Below are positions 6,750-12,439 of a stretch of 13,711 nt of DNA, in pieces; position 1 is the stretch's first letter; the number at the start of each line of letters is the position of its first letter. The DNA comes from Acidobacteriaceae bacterium (GTDB lineage Bacteria > Acidobacteriota > Terriglobia > Terriglobales > Acidobacteriaceae), in contig PMOF01000309.1 in the NCBI GenBank assembly GCA_003162495.1, forward strand, positions 1,560 through 15,270. The letters run 5' to 3'. The position numbers were made by a program, and so were the translations under genes. Under the pieces are notes generated by a model that made no database searches, had not been told where the DNA came from, and was given only the letters and a program-made list of their open reading frames with translations.

Positions 6750-7814
6750 TCAGCGTCCTGCTTTCGGGCCGCCGGCGCGCTCTTGGGCGCGGAAGATAGC
6801 GGCCAGAATGGCTGCCACTACCGCATAGAGCTTCGGCGGAATCGATTGCCCCACTTCCACTGCGCGGTAGAGGGCGTGCGCCAGCGGCCGGTTTTCCACC
6901 ATGGGGATTCCATTCCACAGCGCGATTTGCTTGATCTGCTGGGCAAACAGATTGCGTCCCTTGGCCACTACCACGGGTGCTGGCATGTCCACCCGATACT
7001 CGAGCGCGACCGCAAATTCATTAGGGTTGGTAATGACGACCGAGGCCTTCTTGACCTCATCCAGCATCCGCTTGCGCCGGATCTGTCTCCGCAGCCTGCG
7101 AATACGAGCCTTCGTGGCGGGGTTTCCTTCCATCTCCTTGTACTCGTCGCGCTGGTCCTGCTTGCTCATGCGCAGTTCGCTGCCCAGTTTGTGTTTCTCA
7201 ATCGCGTAATCCGCTCCCGACCACACCAGCAGCACCAGCGCGGACTTCCACGCCAGCTCGAAAATGTGTCCCATGAGATAGCCGGCCAGGCGGTTTATGC
7301 CGAAGTGCACCACGCCGATGATGGTGTTCCATTCGCGCGACAATATTCCGACCGCGAGATAAATAATGGCGGCGCCTGGCACCAGCGATTTAAATAAGCG
7401 CCCGATCGAGGGCAGGGAAAACAGTTGTTCCATGCGCGAGGCCGGGCTGAGCCGCGAGAAACTGGGTTGCAACGCCGTGGGCGCGAACACCAGACCGCCT
7501 TGGGCCAGCGCTCCCAGCATGGCAGCCATCCAACTCAGCCAGACAATCAGGCTGATAGCGCGCACTACAGTCAGTCCCGTCCAGGTCAGCAGCGGAGTCT
7601 CGCTCAAGTCGCCAATCACCGCCGCGTCCAGGCTGCGGCTGAGCAACGCCCGCCACTGCGCCGAGAAAGATGGGGCCTGGCTGGCGAGCAGCAGCACCAT
7701 GGTGCCGACGGCCAGACTCGACATCAGGTCGCGGCTGCGCGCTACTTGGCCTTTCTCGCGCGCCTTCTGCTGCTTGCGCGGCGATGCTTGTTCGGTTTTA
7801 TTGCTGTCTGCCAT
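6750..7814 (-). CDS. flhB: Flagellar export switch protein FlhB with variant cleavage motif NPNE
   Basis: A 354-residue protein. It opens with the family N-terminus (NKTEQASPRKQQKAREKGQVARS) and has four membrane segments within about 30-200. The linker YKEMEGNPATKARIRRLRRQ follows, then the C-terminal autocleavage domain. In the family this domain cuts itself at Asn-Pro in NPTH, which changes export from rod/hook to filament substrates together with FliK. Here the motif at residues 263-266 is NPNE (AAC CCT AAT GAA on the minus strand), inside VVITNPNEFAVALEY. Asn and Pro are kept, but Thr and the catalytically helpful His are not. The rest is intact (VVAKGRNLFAQQIKQIA, PLAHALY). The ATG is 6 bases after the fliR stop. 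Confidence 0.96.
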   Translation of the reverse strand: MADSNKTEQASPRKQQKAREKGQVARSRDLMSSLAVGTMVLLLASQAPSFSAQWRALLSRSLDAAVIGDLSETPLLTWTGLTVVRAISLIVWLSWMAAMLGALAQGGLVFAPTALQPSFSRLSPASRMEQLFSLPSIGRLFKSLVPGAAIIYLAVGILSREWNTIIGVVHFGINRLAGYLMGHIFELAWKSALVLLVWSGADYAIEKHKLGSELRMSKQDQRDEYKEMEGNPATKARIRRLRRQIRRKRMLDEVKKASVVITNPNEFAVALEYRVDMPAPVVVAKGRNLFAQQIKQIALWNGIPMVENRPLAHALYRAVEVGQSIPPKLYAVVAAILAAIFRAQERAGGPKAGR

Positions 7815-7820
7815 CTTTTC

Positions 7821-8591
7821 TCACTTGGCCAAATGCAACAGCCGTTCGCCCATCGAGATGCCAGCCGCGAAGTGATGTTCAAATACCCGCGGCCACAAAA
7901 TCAGGGTGCCCGAAAGCACGGTCAGCGCCACCACCGTCTTGATAGAAAGTCCCAAGAACAAAATCGGAATTTGCGGCGAAGACTTGGCCAGAAAACCCAG
8001 GGTGACGTCGATCAGCAAAGTGGCCACCACTACCGGAGCCGCAATCTGCAGTCCCACCAGCCAAATCGCGCCTGCCGCCTGCAGCAGGCTGGAGGCCACC
8101 CTCTGAGTCAAAATCACCGAGCCCGGCGGGAGGTATACGAAACTGGCCGCCACCCCGCGCAGCAGCCAGTGATGCACATTGAGTTCGAGGAAAATCAGCA
8201 GCGTGGTCAGCTGAATGAAAGTTGAGATCACCGGGGTATCCGCCTGGGTCTGCGGATCCAAAATGCTGACCAGCGAAAAACCCGCCTGCACTCCCAGAAT
8301 CTGCCCCGCCATCTGCGCCGCTTCCAGAATGAATTGCAACGTCAGTCCCAGGAGCAGGCCTACCACCACCTCGCCGACACAAATGCGCATCCAGCCGAGG
8401 CCGCTGCTTTCGAGTTGCACCGCGCCATACACCGGATACAGCAATGCGGTCAGCGCCACCGTCAAACCCGCCTTCACTTGTACGGGTATGCTGCCGCTGC
8501 TCAGAAACGGCGCGAACAACATCAAGCCGCCAATGCGCAGGCCGGCAAACATCATGGCGGCCACGATTGTCTCGAGATGCAGAGTCTCCAT
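7821..8591 (-). CDS. fliR: Flagellar export gate protein FliR
   Basis: A 256-residue protein, almost entirely hydrophobic, with about six membrane segments and short polar links. Family stretches include MMFAGLRIGGLMLFAPFL near residue 13, VKAGLTVALT near 39, VGLLLGLTLQFILEAAQMAGQILGVQAGFS at 77-106 and DPQTQADTPVISTFIQL at 112-128. FliR joins FliP (five copies) and FliQ (four copies) in the export gate core at the base of the flagellum. The ATG follows the fliQ stop by 6 bases. Neither a fusion to FlhB nor a truncation is seen. Confidence 0.94.
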   Translation of the reverse strand: METLHLETIVAAMMFAGLRIGGLMLFAPFLSSGSIPVQVKAGLTVALTALLYPVYGAVQLESSGLGWMRICVGEVVVGLLLGLTLQFILEAAQMAGQILGVQAGFSLVSILDPQTQADTPVISTFIQLTTLLIFLELNVHHWLLRGVAASFVYLPPGSVILTQRVASSLLQAAGAIWLVGLQIAAPVVVATLLIDVTLGFLAKSSPQIPILFLGLSIKTVVALTVLSGTLILWPRVFEHHFAAGISMGERLLHLAK

Positions 8592-8597
8592 GAGCGG

Positions 8598-8867
8598 CTA
8601 ACGCAGGAACGGATGAAAGTCGGAAAACAAAGTGACCGTAAACAGCGCCAGACGGCGCACCATGTACGGCAGAAGAAAAAAGATCGCTACCGCCACCGCC
8701 GCCAACCGGGGCACGGTCGAGAGTGTGCTCTCCTGCAGCGAGGTCAGCACCTGCACGATGTTGATAATCAAGCTGGTCACCGTGGCCACCAGCAGCAGCG
8801 GCGCCACGATCCACAGCACGGTCTCAAGCGTTCGGCGCGCCAGTTCCACGGTTTGTTGGGGAGACAT
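8598..8867 (-). CDS. fliQ: Flagellar export gate protein FliQ
   Basis: An 89-residue protein of exactly the usual size, with two membrane helices (about 15-38 and 53-75) forming the FliQ hairpin. The start MSPQQTVELARRTLETVLWIVAPLLLVA and the central LIINIVQVLTSLQESTLSTVPRL match the family, including the conserved Gln-Glu-x-Thr-Leu that lies at the gate interior. The ATG is preceded by an AAGGAG ribosome site that overlaps the fliP stop (TTAAGGAGAAAGCATG). The neighbours fliP and fliR are in the classical order. Confidence 0.95.
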   Translation of the reverse strand: MSPQQTVELARRTLETVLWIVAPLLLVATVTSLIINIVQVLTSLQESTLSTVPRLAAVAVAIFFLLPYMVRRLALFTVTLFSDFHPFLR

Positions 8868-8876
8868 GCTTTCTCC

Positions 8877-9656
8877 TTAACTGAAACTTTTCATCAACGA
8901 CCCCACCAGCAGATTCCATCCATCCACCATGACAAACAGCAGAATCTTGAGCGGCGTCGAAATCACCACCGGCGGCAATTGCAGCATGCCCACCGAAGTG
9001 GTGATCGCCGCTACCACCATGTCCACCACCAGAAAAGGCAGATAAAGCGCAGCCCCAATCTGGAAGCCGGCTTTCAGTTCCGAGAGGATGTAAGCGGGCA
9101 ACACCACACGCATGGCGACGTCGTCAGGCCGCGCTGGGCGTGGCTCCTTGGCCAACTCCAGAAACAAAGCCAGATCTTTTTCCCGGGCAAACTTGAGCAT
9201 GAACTGGCGCAGCGGACCGGCGCCCAGTTCCACGGCAGCCACCGCATCCACGCGGCCTTTTTCATAGGGCACGACGGCAGTGTCGTAGATGGTGGCCATC
9301 ACCGGTTGCATGAGAAAGAAGGTGAGTATCAGTGACAGTCCAATCAACGTTTGATTGCTGGGCGCAGTCTGTGTGCCCAATGCTTGGCGCAGAAAGTGAA
9401 ACACCACCAGCAGCCGGGCAAAGGGAGTCATGGCCAACAGAAGCGATGGCAGCAGGGTGAGCAGGGTGAGCAGGACGACAATATTCCAGGGCACCGAGCC
9501 GCTCGCTCCTCCCGAGCCGTTCCACGGCAGGCCTGCCGCAGAACGAGGCCGCATCATGGCTGCTCCGGCGCAGGGAACTGACAACAAGCCGAAGGCTACG
9601 CTGAGCCATATTCCGCGAGTTGTCCACCGGCGCTTGCTTGCTTTCGCGCGATTCAT
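8877..9656 (-). CDS. fliP: Flagellar export gate protein FliP
   Basis: I start this 259-residue protein at the ATG 9656-9654, which overlaps the fliO stop as ATGA. The frame is open further upstream, but the upstream residues are Gly/Arg-rich non-family sequence. Residues 1-33 look like a signal peptide (basic start, hydrophobic LSVAFGLLSV, then small residues), as in FliP of other bacteria. Family signatures follow: TPFARLLVVFHFLRQALGTQTAPSNQ at 77-102, LPAYILSELKAGFQIGAALYLPFLVVDMVV at 186-215 and LPPVVISTPLKILLFVMVDGW at 227-247. FliP is the main pore-forming subunit of the export gate. The periplasmic linker between the first helix pair is of normal length. Confidence 0.96.
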   Translation of the reverse strand: MNRAKASKRRWTTRGIWLSVAFGLLSVPCAGAAMMRPRSAAGLPWNGSGGASGSVPWNIVVLLTLLTLLPSLLLAMTPFARLLVVFHFLRQALGTQTAPSNQTLIGLSLILTFFLMQPVMATIYDTAVVPYEKGRVDAVAAVELGAGPLRQFMLKFAREKDLALFLELAKEPRPARPDDVAMRVVLPAYILSELKAGFQIGAALYLPFLVVDMVVAAITTSVGMLQLPPVVISTPLKILLFVMVDGWNLLVGSLMKSFS

Positions 9657-9991
9657 CTGCGAATCAATTGCCGCACCGATGTTTCTCTGGCAAACACCCA
9701 AGTCGGAACTCCTTCCTCTTTTGCTTTTGCCTGCAAATCCTCCCGCGCACTGACCTCGCCGGGAAGCTCCGCCAGCATCACCACCGAACCGCTGGTTCCC
9801 GCAATCAAGAATCGCTGCCGCTCGAACTCGACCACGGAAATGAATCGCCGGTCTCCCAGCATCAGAGTTTCCCGCAAACACAGCTGCCGCGATGGATGCT
9901 GGCGCCAGACGCGTTTAATATTGGTTAGCCAGCGCAATATTTTCGGCAGTTGATTTCCAGACACTTTCACTAGCCTGCTTTCTTCCAACAC
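9653..9991 (-). CDS. fliO: FliO-like flagellar biosynthesis protein without a visible membrane anchor
   Basis: A 112-residue protein starting at a GTG immediately after the stop of the small fliN (TGAGTG). Residues 37-77 (LCLRETLMLGDRRFISVVEFERQRFLIAGTSGSVVMLAEL) match the small cytoplasmic beta domain of FliO. The position directly before fliP also fits, since FliO helps FliP assembly. Family members usually have one N-terminal membrane helix; here residues 1-36 are basic and polar (KILRWLTNIKRVWRQHPSRQ) and contain none. The helix may have been lost, may lie in another protein, or the start may be wrong. The stop overlaps the fliP start. Confidence 0.7.
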   Translation of the reverse strand: MLEESRLVKVSGNQLPKILRWLTNIKRVWRQHPSRQLCLRETLMLGDRRFISVVEFERQRFLIAGTSGSVVMLAELPGEVSAREDLQAKAKEEGVPTWVFARETSVRQLIRR

Positions 9992-10270
9992 TCACACCAA
10001 CTCGGTGATCCGTACGGCCAGATGGTTGCCAACCACCTCGAACTCGCCGCGAGCCATCAGTTCTCCATTCAGCCGGAGAGAAATGTCAGTTCCCACCCGC
10101 CAGTGCGAATTGATTACCGAACCGCGCCGCAGCCGCAATGCGTCGGCCACGGTAAATCCTGGTAATGGCACATCCACCGTCAAGCGGCAGGGCAAAGGCA
10201 ATACCTGCGCCCATGCCTCGGGATCCGCAACAGTGTTCTCGGGTGGGGCGACAACTACAGCCTCTGCCAT
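9992..10270 (-). CDS. fliN: Small SpoA-domain FliN (second FliN)
   Basis: A 92-residue protein made almost only of one SpoA domain (residues about 22-92): LPLPCRLTVDVPLPGFTVADALRLRRGSVI, then LRLNGELMARGEFEVVGNHLAVRI. This is the classical C-terminal FliN fold; the short N-terminal part is Ala/Val/Pro-rich and disordered. It is the first gene of the unit that runs on into fliO-fliP. A second, long FliN lies at the far end next to fliM, so the C-ring could contain two kinds of SpoA subunit. No clear ribosome site precedes the ATG; the bases before it are TCCGGTACTGAT. A sigma-54 promoter candidate lies about 60 bases upstream. Confidence 0.85.
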   Translation of the reverse strand: MAEAVVVAPPENTVADPEAWAQVLPLPCRLTVDVPLPGFTVADALRLRRGSVINSHWRVGTDISLRLNGELMARGEFEVVGNHLAVRITELV

Positions 10271-10331
10271 ATCAGTACCGGAACCGGAGATTTCGAGCGG
10301 ATTAACTCAGGCTCGGTCCCTGAAAAGACAG

Positions 10332-10347
10332 TGCAACTCGGGTGCCC
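10332..10347 (-). promoter_or_regulatory. Candidate sigma-54 promoter for the fliN-fliO-fliP unit
   Basis: On the minus strand the bases read GGGCAC, five bases (CCGAG), TTGCA. Against the sigma-54 consensus TGGCAC-N5-TTGCA this matches in 10 of 11 defined positions. The GG and GC elements are spaced 12 bases apart, exactly as -24/-12 requires. Transcription would start near 10321, leaving a leader of about 50 bases before the small fliN ATG. It lies in the only long gap of the minus-strand block, downstream of the hairpin after flgE. Many bacteria drive flagellar export and basal-body genes with sigma-54 and an enhancer-binding protein; none of those regulators is in this window. Confidence 0.55.
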
Positions 10348-10516
10348 AAGGGCGCAGGGATAAGCGGGGTTCGCGTTACCGCAAAGGCTTGCCCTGAACC
10401 CGCTGGTTCGAATGGAGATAGAGGAAAAAGCGCTAATTGTGAAACAACCGCGCCAGGAAAATTGCACCCCAGCAATCGAAGAGGCTACAGAATTCTAATT
10501 AGGAACGACTCAGAAA

Positions 10517-10548
10517 TGCGCCCCGCCTTCAAACGAAGGCAGGGCGCA
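10517..10548 (-). terminator. Strong hairpin after flgE, probable terminator
   Basis: In minus-strand RNA a 14-bp stem (5' arm TGCGCCCTGCCTTC, loop GTTT, 3' arm GAAGGCGGGGCGCA) pairs fully apart from one U-G wobble. It is followed by TTTCT. It begins 9 bases after the flgE stop codon and precedes the sigma-54 candidate. The tail is a short, imperfect U-tract, so termination may be partial. On the plus strand the stem has one C-A mismatch and is followed by AAAA, so it would not terminate in that direction. Confidence 0.65.
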
Positions 10549-10557
10549 AAACATCCA

Positions 10558-12084
10558 CTACTGCGGTTTCAGGTTGATGGTGTCTTGGGTTATCTGATCG
10601 AAGGTAGTTACCGCCTTCGCATTCGCCTCAAATGCACGTTGCGCGACAATGAGGTTGGCAAACTCGGTGGCAATGTCCACGTTGGACAATTCCAGAGAAC
10701 CTCCCGCCAGCGTGCCCCGCCCGCTGGTGCCGGCGATTCCCACCACCGCCTGCCCCGAGGCCAGCGTCTGGGTATAGTCGTTTGAGCCTCCATTCTCCAG
10801 GCCTTGTTCGTCGGCAAAGCTGGCCAGTGCCAGTTGCCCGAGAGCTGCCGTCTTACCGTTGGTGAACGCTCCCGTGACTGTGCCGTCGGCGCCAATAGTG
10901 AAATCGGTTAAGGTACCGCTGCTGCTTCCGTCCTGCTGAGTCGAGGATGTGCTGTCGGGAGCAGCCACCTGGCTCACGACCGGAGTCGTTCCGTTGAGTG
11001 TGTTCCAGTTGAAAGTCTGATTGGTGGCGCCGTCCGCGAATCCGGTAATAGGAATCGCCTTGACATCTCCTAGGGCAACGGGCGTTGTGGGCACCGTGAT
11101 AGTGTCGCCAACAGCGAATGCTGCAGATCCCGCATTAATCGTAAAATCCAGCTGGCTAGAGGTGAATGGAGTCCCCACCGTGGCCGTGCCCATGGCACCG
11201 GAAACCGAGCCCACGACGGAAAACGTAGTCGCACTGGTCGCAGTCATAGTGACGGTCTGGGCAATGGTCGCCGCGGTCGCCGCTTCCCCGGAAAGAGTTC
11301 CGTTTCCAATATTGGCTACGCCGTAGGTTGGTGCTCCCGCGCCTCCGCCCGTGCCGATCAGTACTCCATTGCCGTTAAAAGTTAACGTGCCGGTGGCTAA
11401 AATTCCAGTAGGAGGAACGCCACCCACTGCGTTGAGATCGCCTGGGGGAATACCTAAACTGTAATTCCACGTATTGGGGCCGGCGTCCTTGGTGAAGGTG
11501 AAAGTCAAAATGTGGGTCGCCCCGAGCGAGTCATAGATCGTGACCGGCGTCGAGTAGGCCGTTCCGGTAGTGTCCCCGGAGTTAAGGTTGGTGGTGACCG
11601 AGACGTTTGCGGTGGTTGTCGGTGGACTGATCGTACCCGCACCCAGCTGTAGCGGCGCCACGCCCGCGCCCGAGTTAACCACCCCATTCACGGCGGGATA
11701 GCCCAAAACCTGTTGGCCGTTGGAAGTCACCAGAAAGTTGTTGCTGTCGACCGAGAAGTCTCCCGCGCGCGTAAAGCTGGTGACCCCTCCGTCCTGCACC
11801 ACGAAGAAACCATTGCCCTGAATGGCGACATCGGTGGGTACGCCCGTGCTGGTGACACTGCCTTGCGTGAAGTTACTGGGCATAGAACCCACTTGGGTGC
11901 CAGAGCCGAGTTGGATGGGATCGCCCGACCCGGTTGTGCCCAGGTTCTGATAAAACAGATCGCTAAAGAGAACGCTGGTGTCCTTGTAGCCGGTAGTGTT
12001 CTGGTTAGCCAGGTTATTGGCAATCGCCGACAACGCTGTCGCTTCGGAAGTCAACCCGGAAAGTGGAATTGAAAAATTCGGCAT
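10558..12084 (-). CDS. flgE: Flagellar hook protein FlgE with inserted beta domain
   Basis: A 508-residue protein. The N-terminal rod/hook signature is at 1-40 (FSIPLSGLTSEATALSAIANNLANQNTTGYK), the hook core at about 80-130 (DVAIQGNGFFVVQDGG, SFTRAGDFSVD) and the C-terminal helix at 464-508 (LELSNVDIATEFANLIVAQRAFEANAKAVTTFDQ). Residues 245-340 are extra relative to a plain FlgE: a Gly/Ala/Thr-rich stretch with GNGTLSG, SATTFSVVG, TVGTPFTSSQLDFTI and FAVGDTITV. It sits between a strand of the outer domain (TGTLTFNGNG) and its continuation (ITGFADGATNQTFNW). The extra domain would be exposed on the hook surface. The ATG overlaps the flgD stop (TAATG) and is served by AAGGAG inside flgD. A hairpin follows the stop. 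Confidence 0.95.
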   Translation of the reverse strand: MPNFSIPLSGLTSEATALSAIANNLANQNTTGYKDTSVLFSDLFYQNLGTTGSGDPIQLGSGTQVGSMPSNFTQGSVTSTGVPTDVAIQGNGFFVVQDGGVTSFTRAGDFSVDSNNFLVTSNGQQVLGYPAVNGVVNSGAGVAPLQLGAGTISPPTTTANVSVTTNLNSGDTTGTAYSTPVTIYDSLGATHILTFTFTKDAGPNTWNYSLGIPPGDLNAVGGVPPTGILATGTLTFNGNGVLIGTGGGAGAPTYGVANIGNGTLSGEAATAATIAQTVTMTATSATTFSVVGSVSGAMGTATVGTPFTSSQLDFTINAGSAAFAVGDTITVPTTPVALGDVKAIPITGFADGATNQTFNWNTLNGTTPVVSQVAAPDSTSSTQQDGSSSGTLTDFTIGADGTVTGAFTNGKTAALGQLALASFADEQGLENGGSNDYTQTLASGQAVVGIAGTSGRGTLAGGSLELSNVDIATEFANLIVAQRAFEANAKAVTTFDQITQDTINLKPQ

Positions 12085-12404
12085 TATTGCGCTCCTTGAA
12101 CTGAGTTCGTGCCCGTGGTGGATGGGGTGCCTGTCGAGGTCGTTCCAAAGGCGTTGGTCATCGTGTTGTTGATCTGGGTCAACTGGTCGAGCATATTGAA
12201 TTGCACCAACTGAGAAGTAAACGTGGTGGGATCGACAGGACTGGTTGGATCCTGATTTTGCAGCTGCGCGACCAGCAGTTGCATAAACATACTTTGAGTT
12301 GAGTTAAGCGAGTTGCTGCTGGAGCTGCTTGCGGTCGTTGGAGTTGACGGGCTCGTGGGAGCCGTACTTGCAGCGAGGCTGTGGGCTACGGGAATAATGT
12401 TCAT
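12084..12404 (-). CDS. flgD: Hook-capping protein FlgD, minimal form
   Basis: A 106-residue protein. Residues 32-83 (NSTQSMFMQLLVAQLQNQDPTSPVDPTTFTSQLVQFNMLDQLTQINNTM) are the conserved N-terminal FlgD domain, which caps the growing hook and lets FlgE polymerise. The leading 31 residues are a Ser/Thr/Ala-rich linker, likely the export signal region. The last 23 residues are a Thr/Gly/Ser tail. The Tudor/Ig-like C-terminal domains of enterobacterial FlgD (about 230 residues) are missing, so this is one of the short FlgD forms. The ribosome site AAGGAGG is 4 bases before the ATG. flgE overlaps its stop by one base. It lies between fliK and flgE in the classic hook order. Confidence 0.9.
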   Translation of the reverse strand: MNIIPVAHSLAASTAPTSPSTPTTASSSSSNSLNSTQSMFMQLLVAQLQNQDPTSPVDPTTFTSQLVQFNMLDQLTQINNTMTNAFGTTSTGTPSTTGTNSVQGAQ

Positions 12405-12418
12405 AACTCCTCCTTATT
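12404..12418 (-). promoter_or_regulatory. Strong ribosome binding site of flgD
   Basis: AAGGAGGAG directly before the flgD ATG, in an A/T-rich 35-base gap after fliK (AAAATAAAATAAGGAGG). It is one of the strongest ribosome sites in the window and suggests that flgD is translated independently of fliK. No promoter elements are evident in the gap. Confidence 0.7.
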
Positions 12419-12439
12419 TTATTTTGGCTGGTTTGCACT

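Larger units (their letters stand above)
10271..10557. other. Intergenic region between flgE and the small fliN
   Basis: This 287-base gap holds the hairpin and the sigma-54 candidate. A 70-codon minus-strand frame from a GTG (10467) covers the promoter and runs into fliN out of frame; it has no ribosome site and no family resemblance, so I do not call it a gene. I see no tRNA or other RNA gene in this gap. Confidence 0.6.

Noticed and set aside
7879..8814. Minus-strand open frame of 311 codons overlapping fliR and fliQ
   Set aside because: Gly/Ala/Asp/Arg-rich shifted frame of two clear genes; no recognisable domain.
8334..9335. Long plus-strand open frame of 333 codons, Gln/His/Arg-rich
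   Set aside because: It is antisense to fliR, fliQ and fliP; such composition is what the reverse of hydrophobic membrane-protein codons gives. No family resemblance or ribosome site.
9657..9881. N-terminal extension of fliP to 334 codons
   Set aside because: The extra 75 residues are Gly/Arg-rich and out of frame with the fliO-like gene that occupies this stretch; a signal peptide starts exactly at the ATG at 9656.
10255..10467. 70-codon frame upstream of the small fliN
   Set aside because: GTG start without ribosome site, overlaps the promoter candidate and the fliN start, no recognisable sequence.
11021..11326. 101-codon plus-strand frame opposite the FlgE insert
   Set aside because: Ala/Val/Pro-rich reverse of a Gly/Ala/Thr-rich segment; no sign of a real gene.
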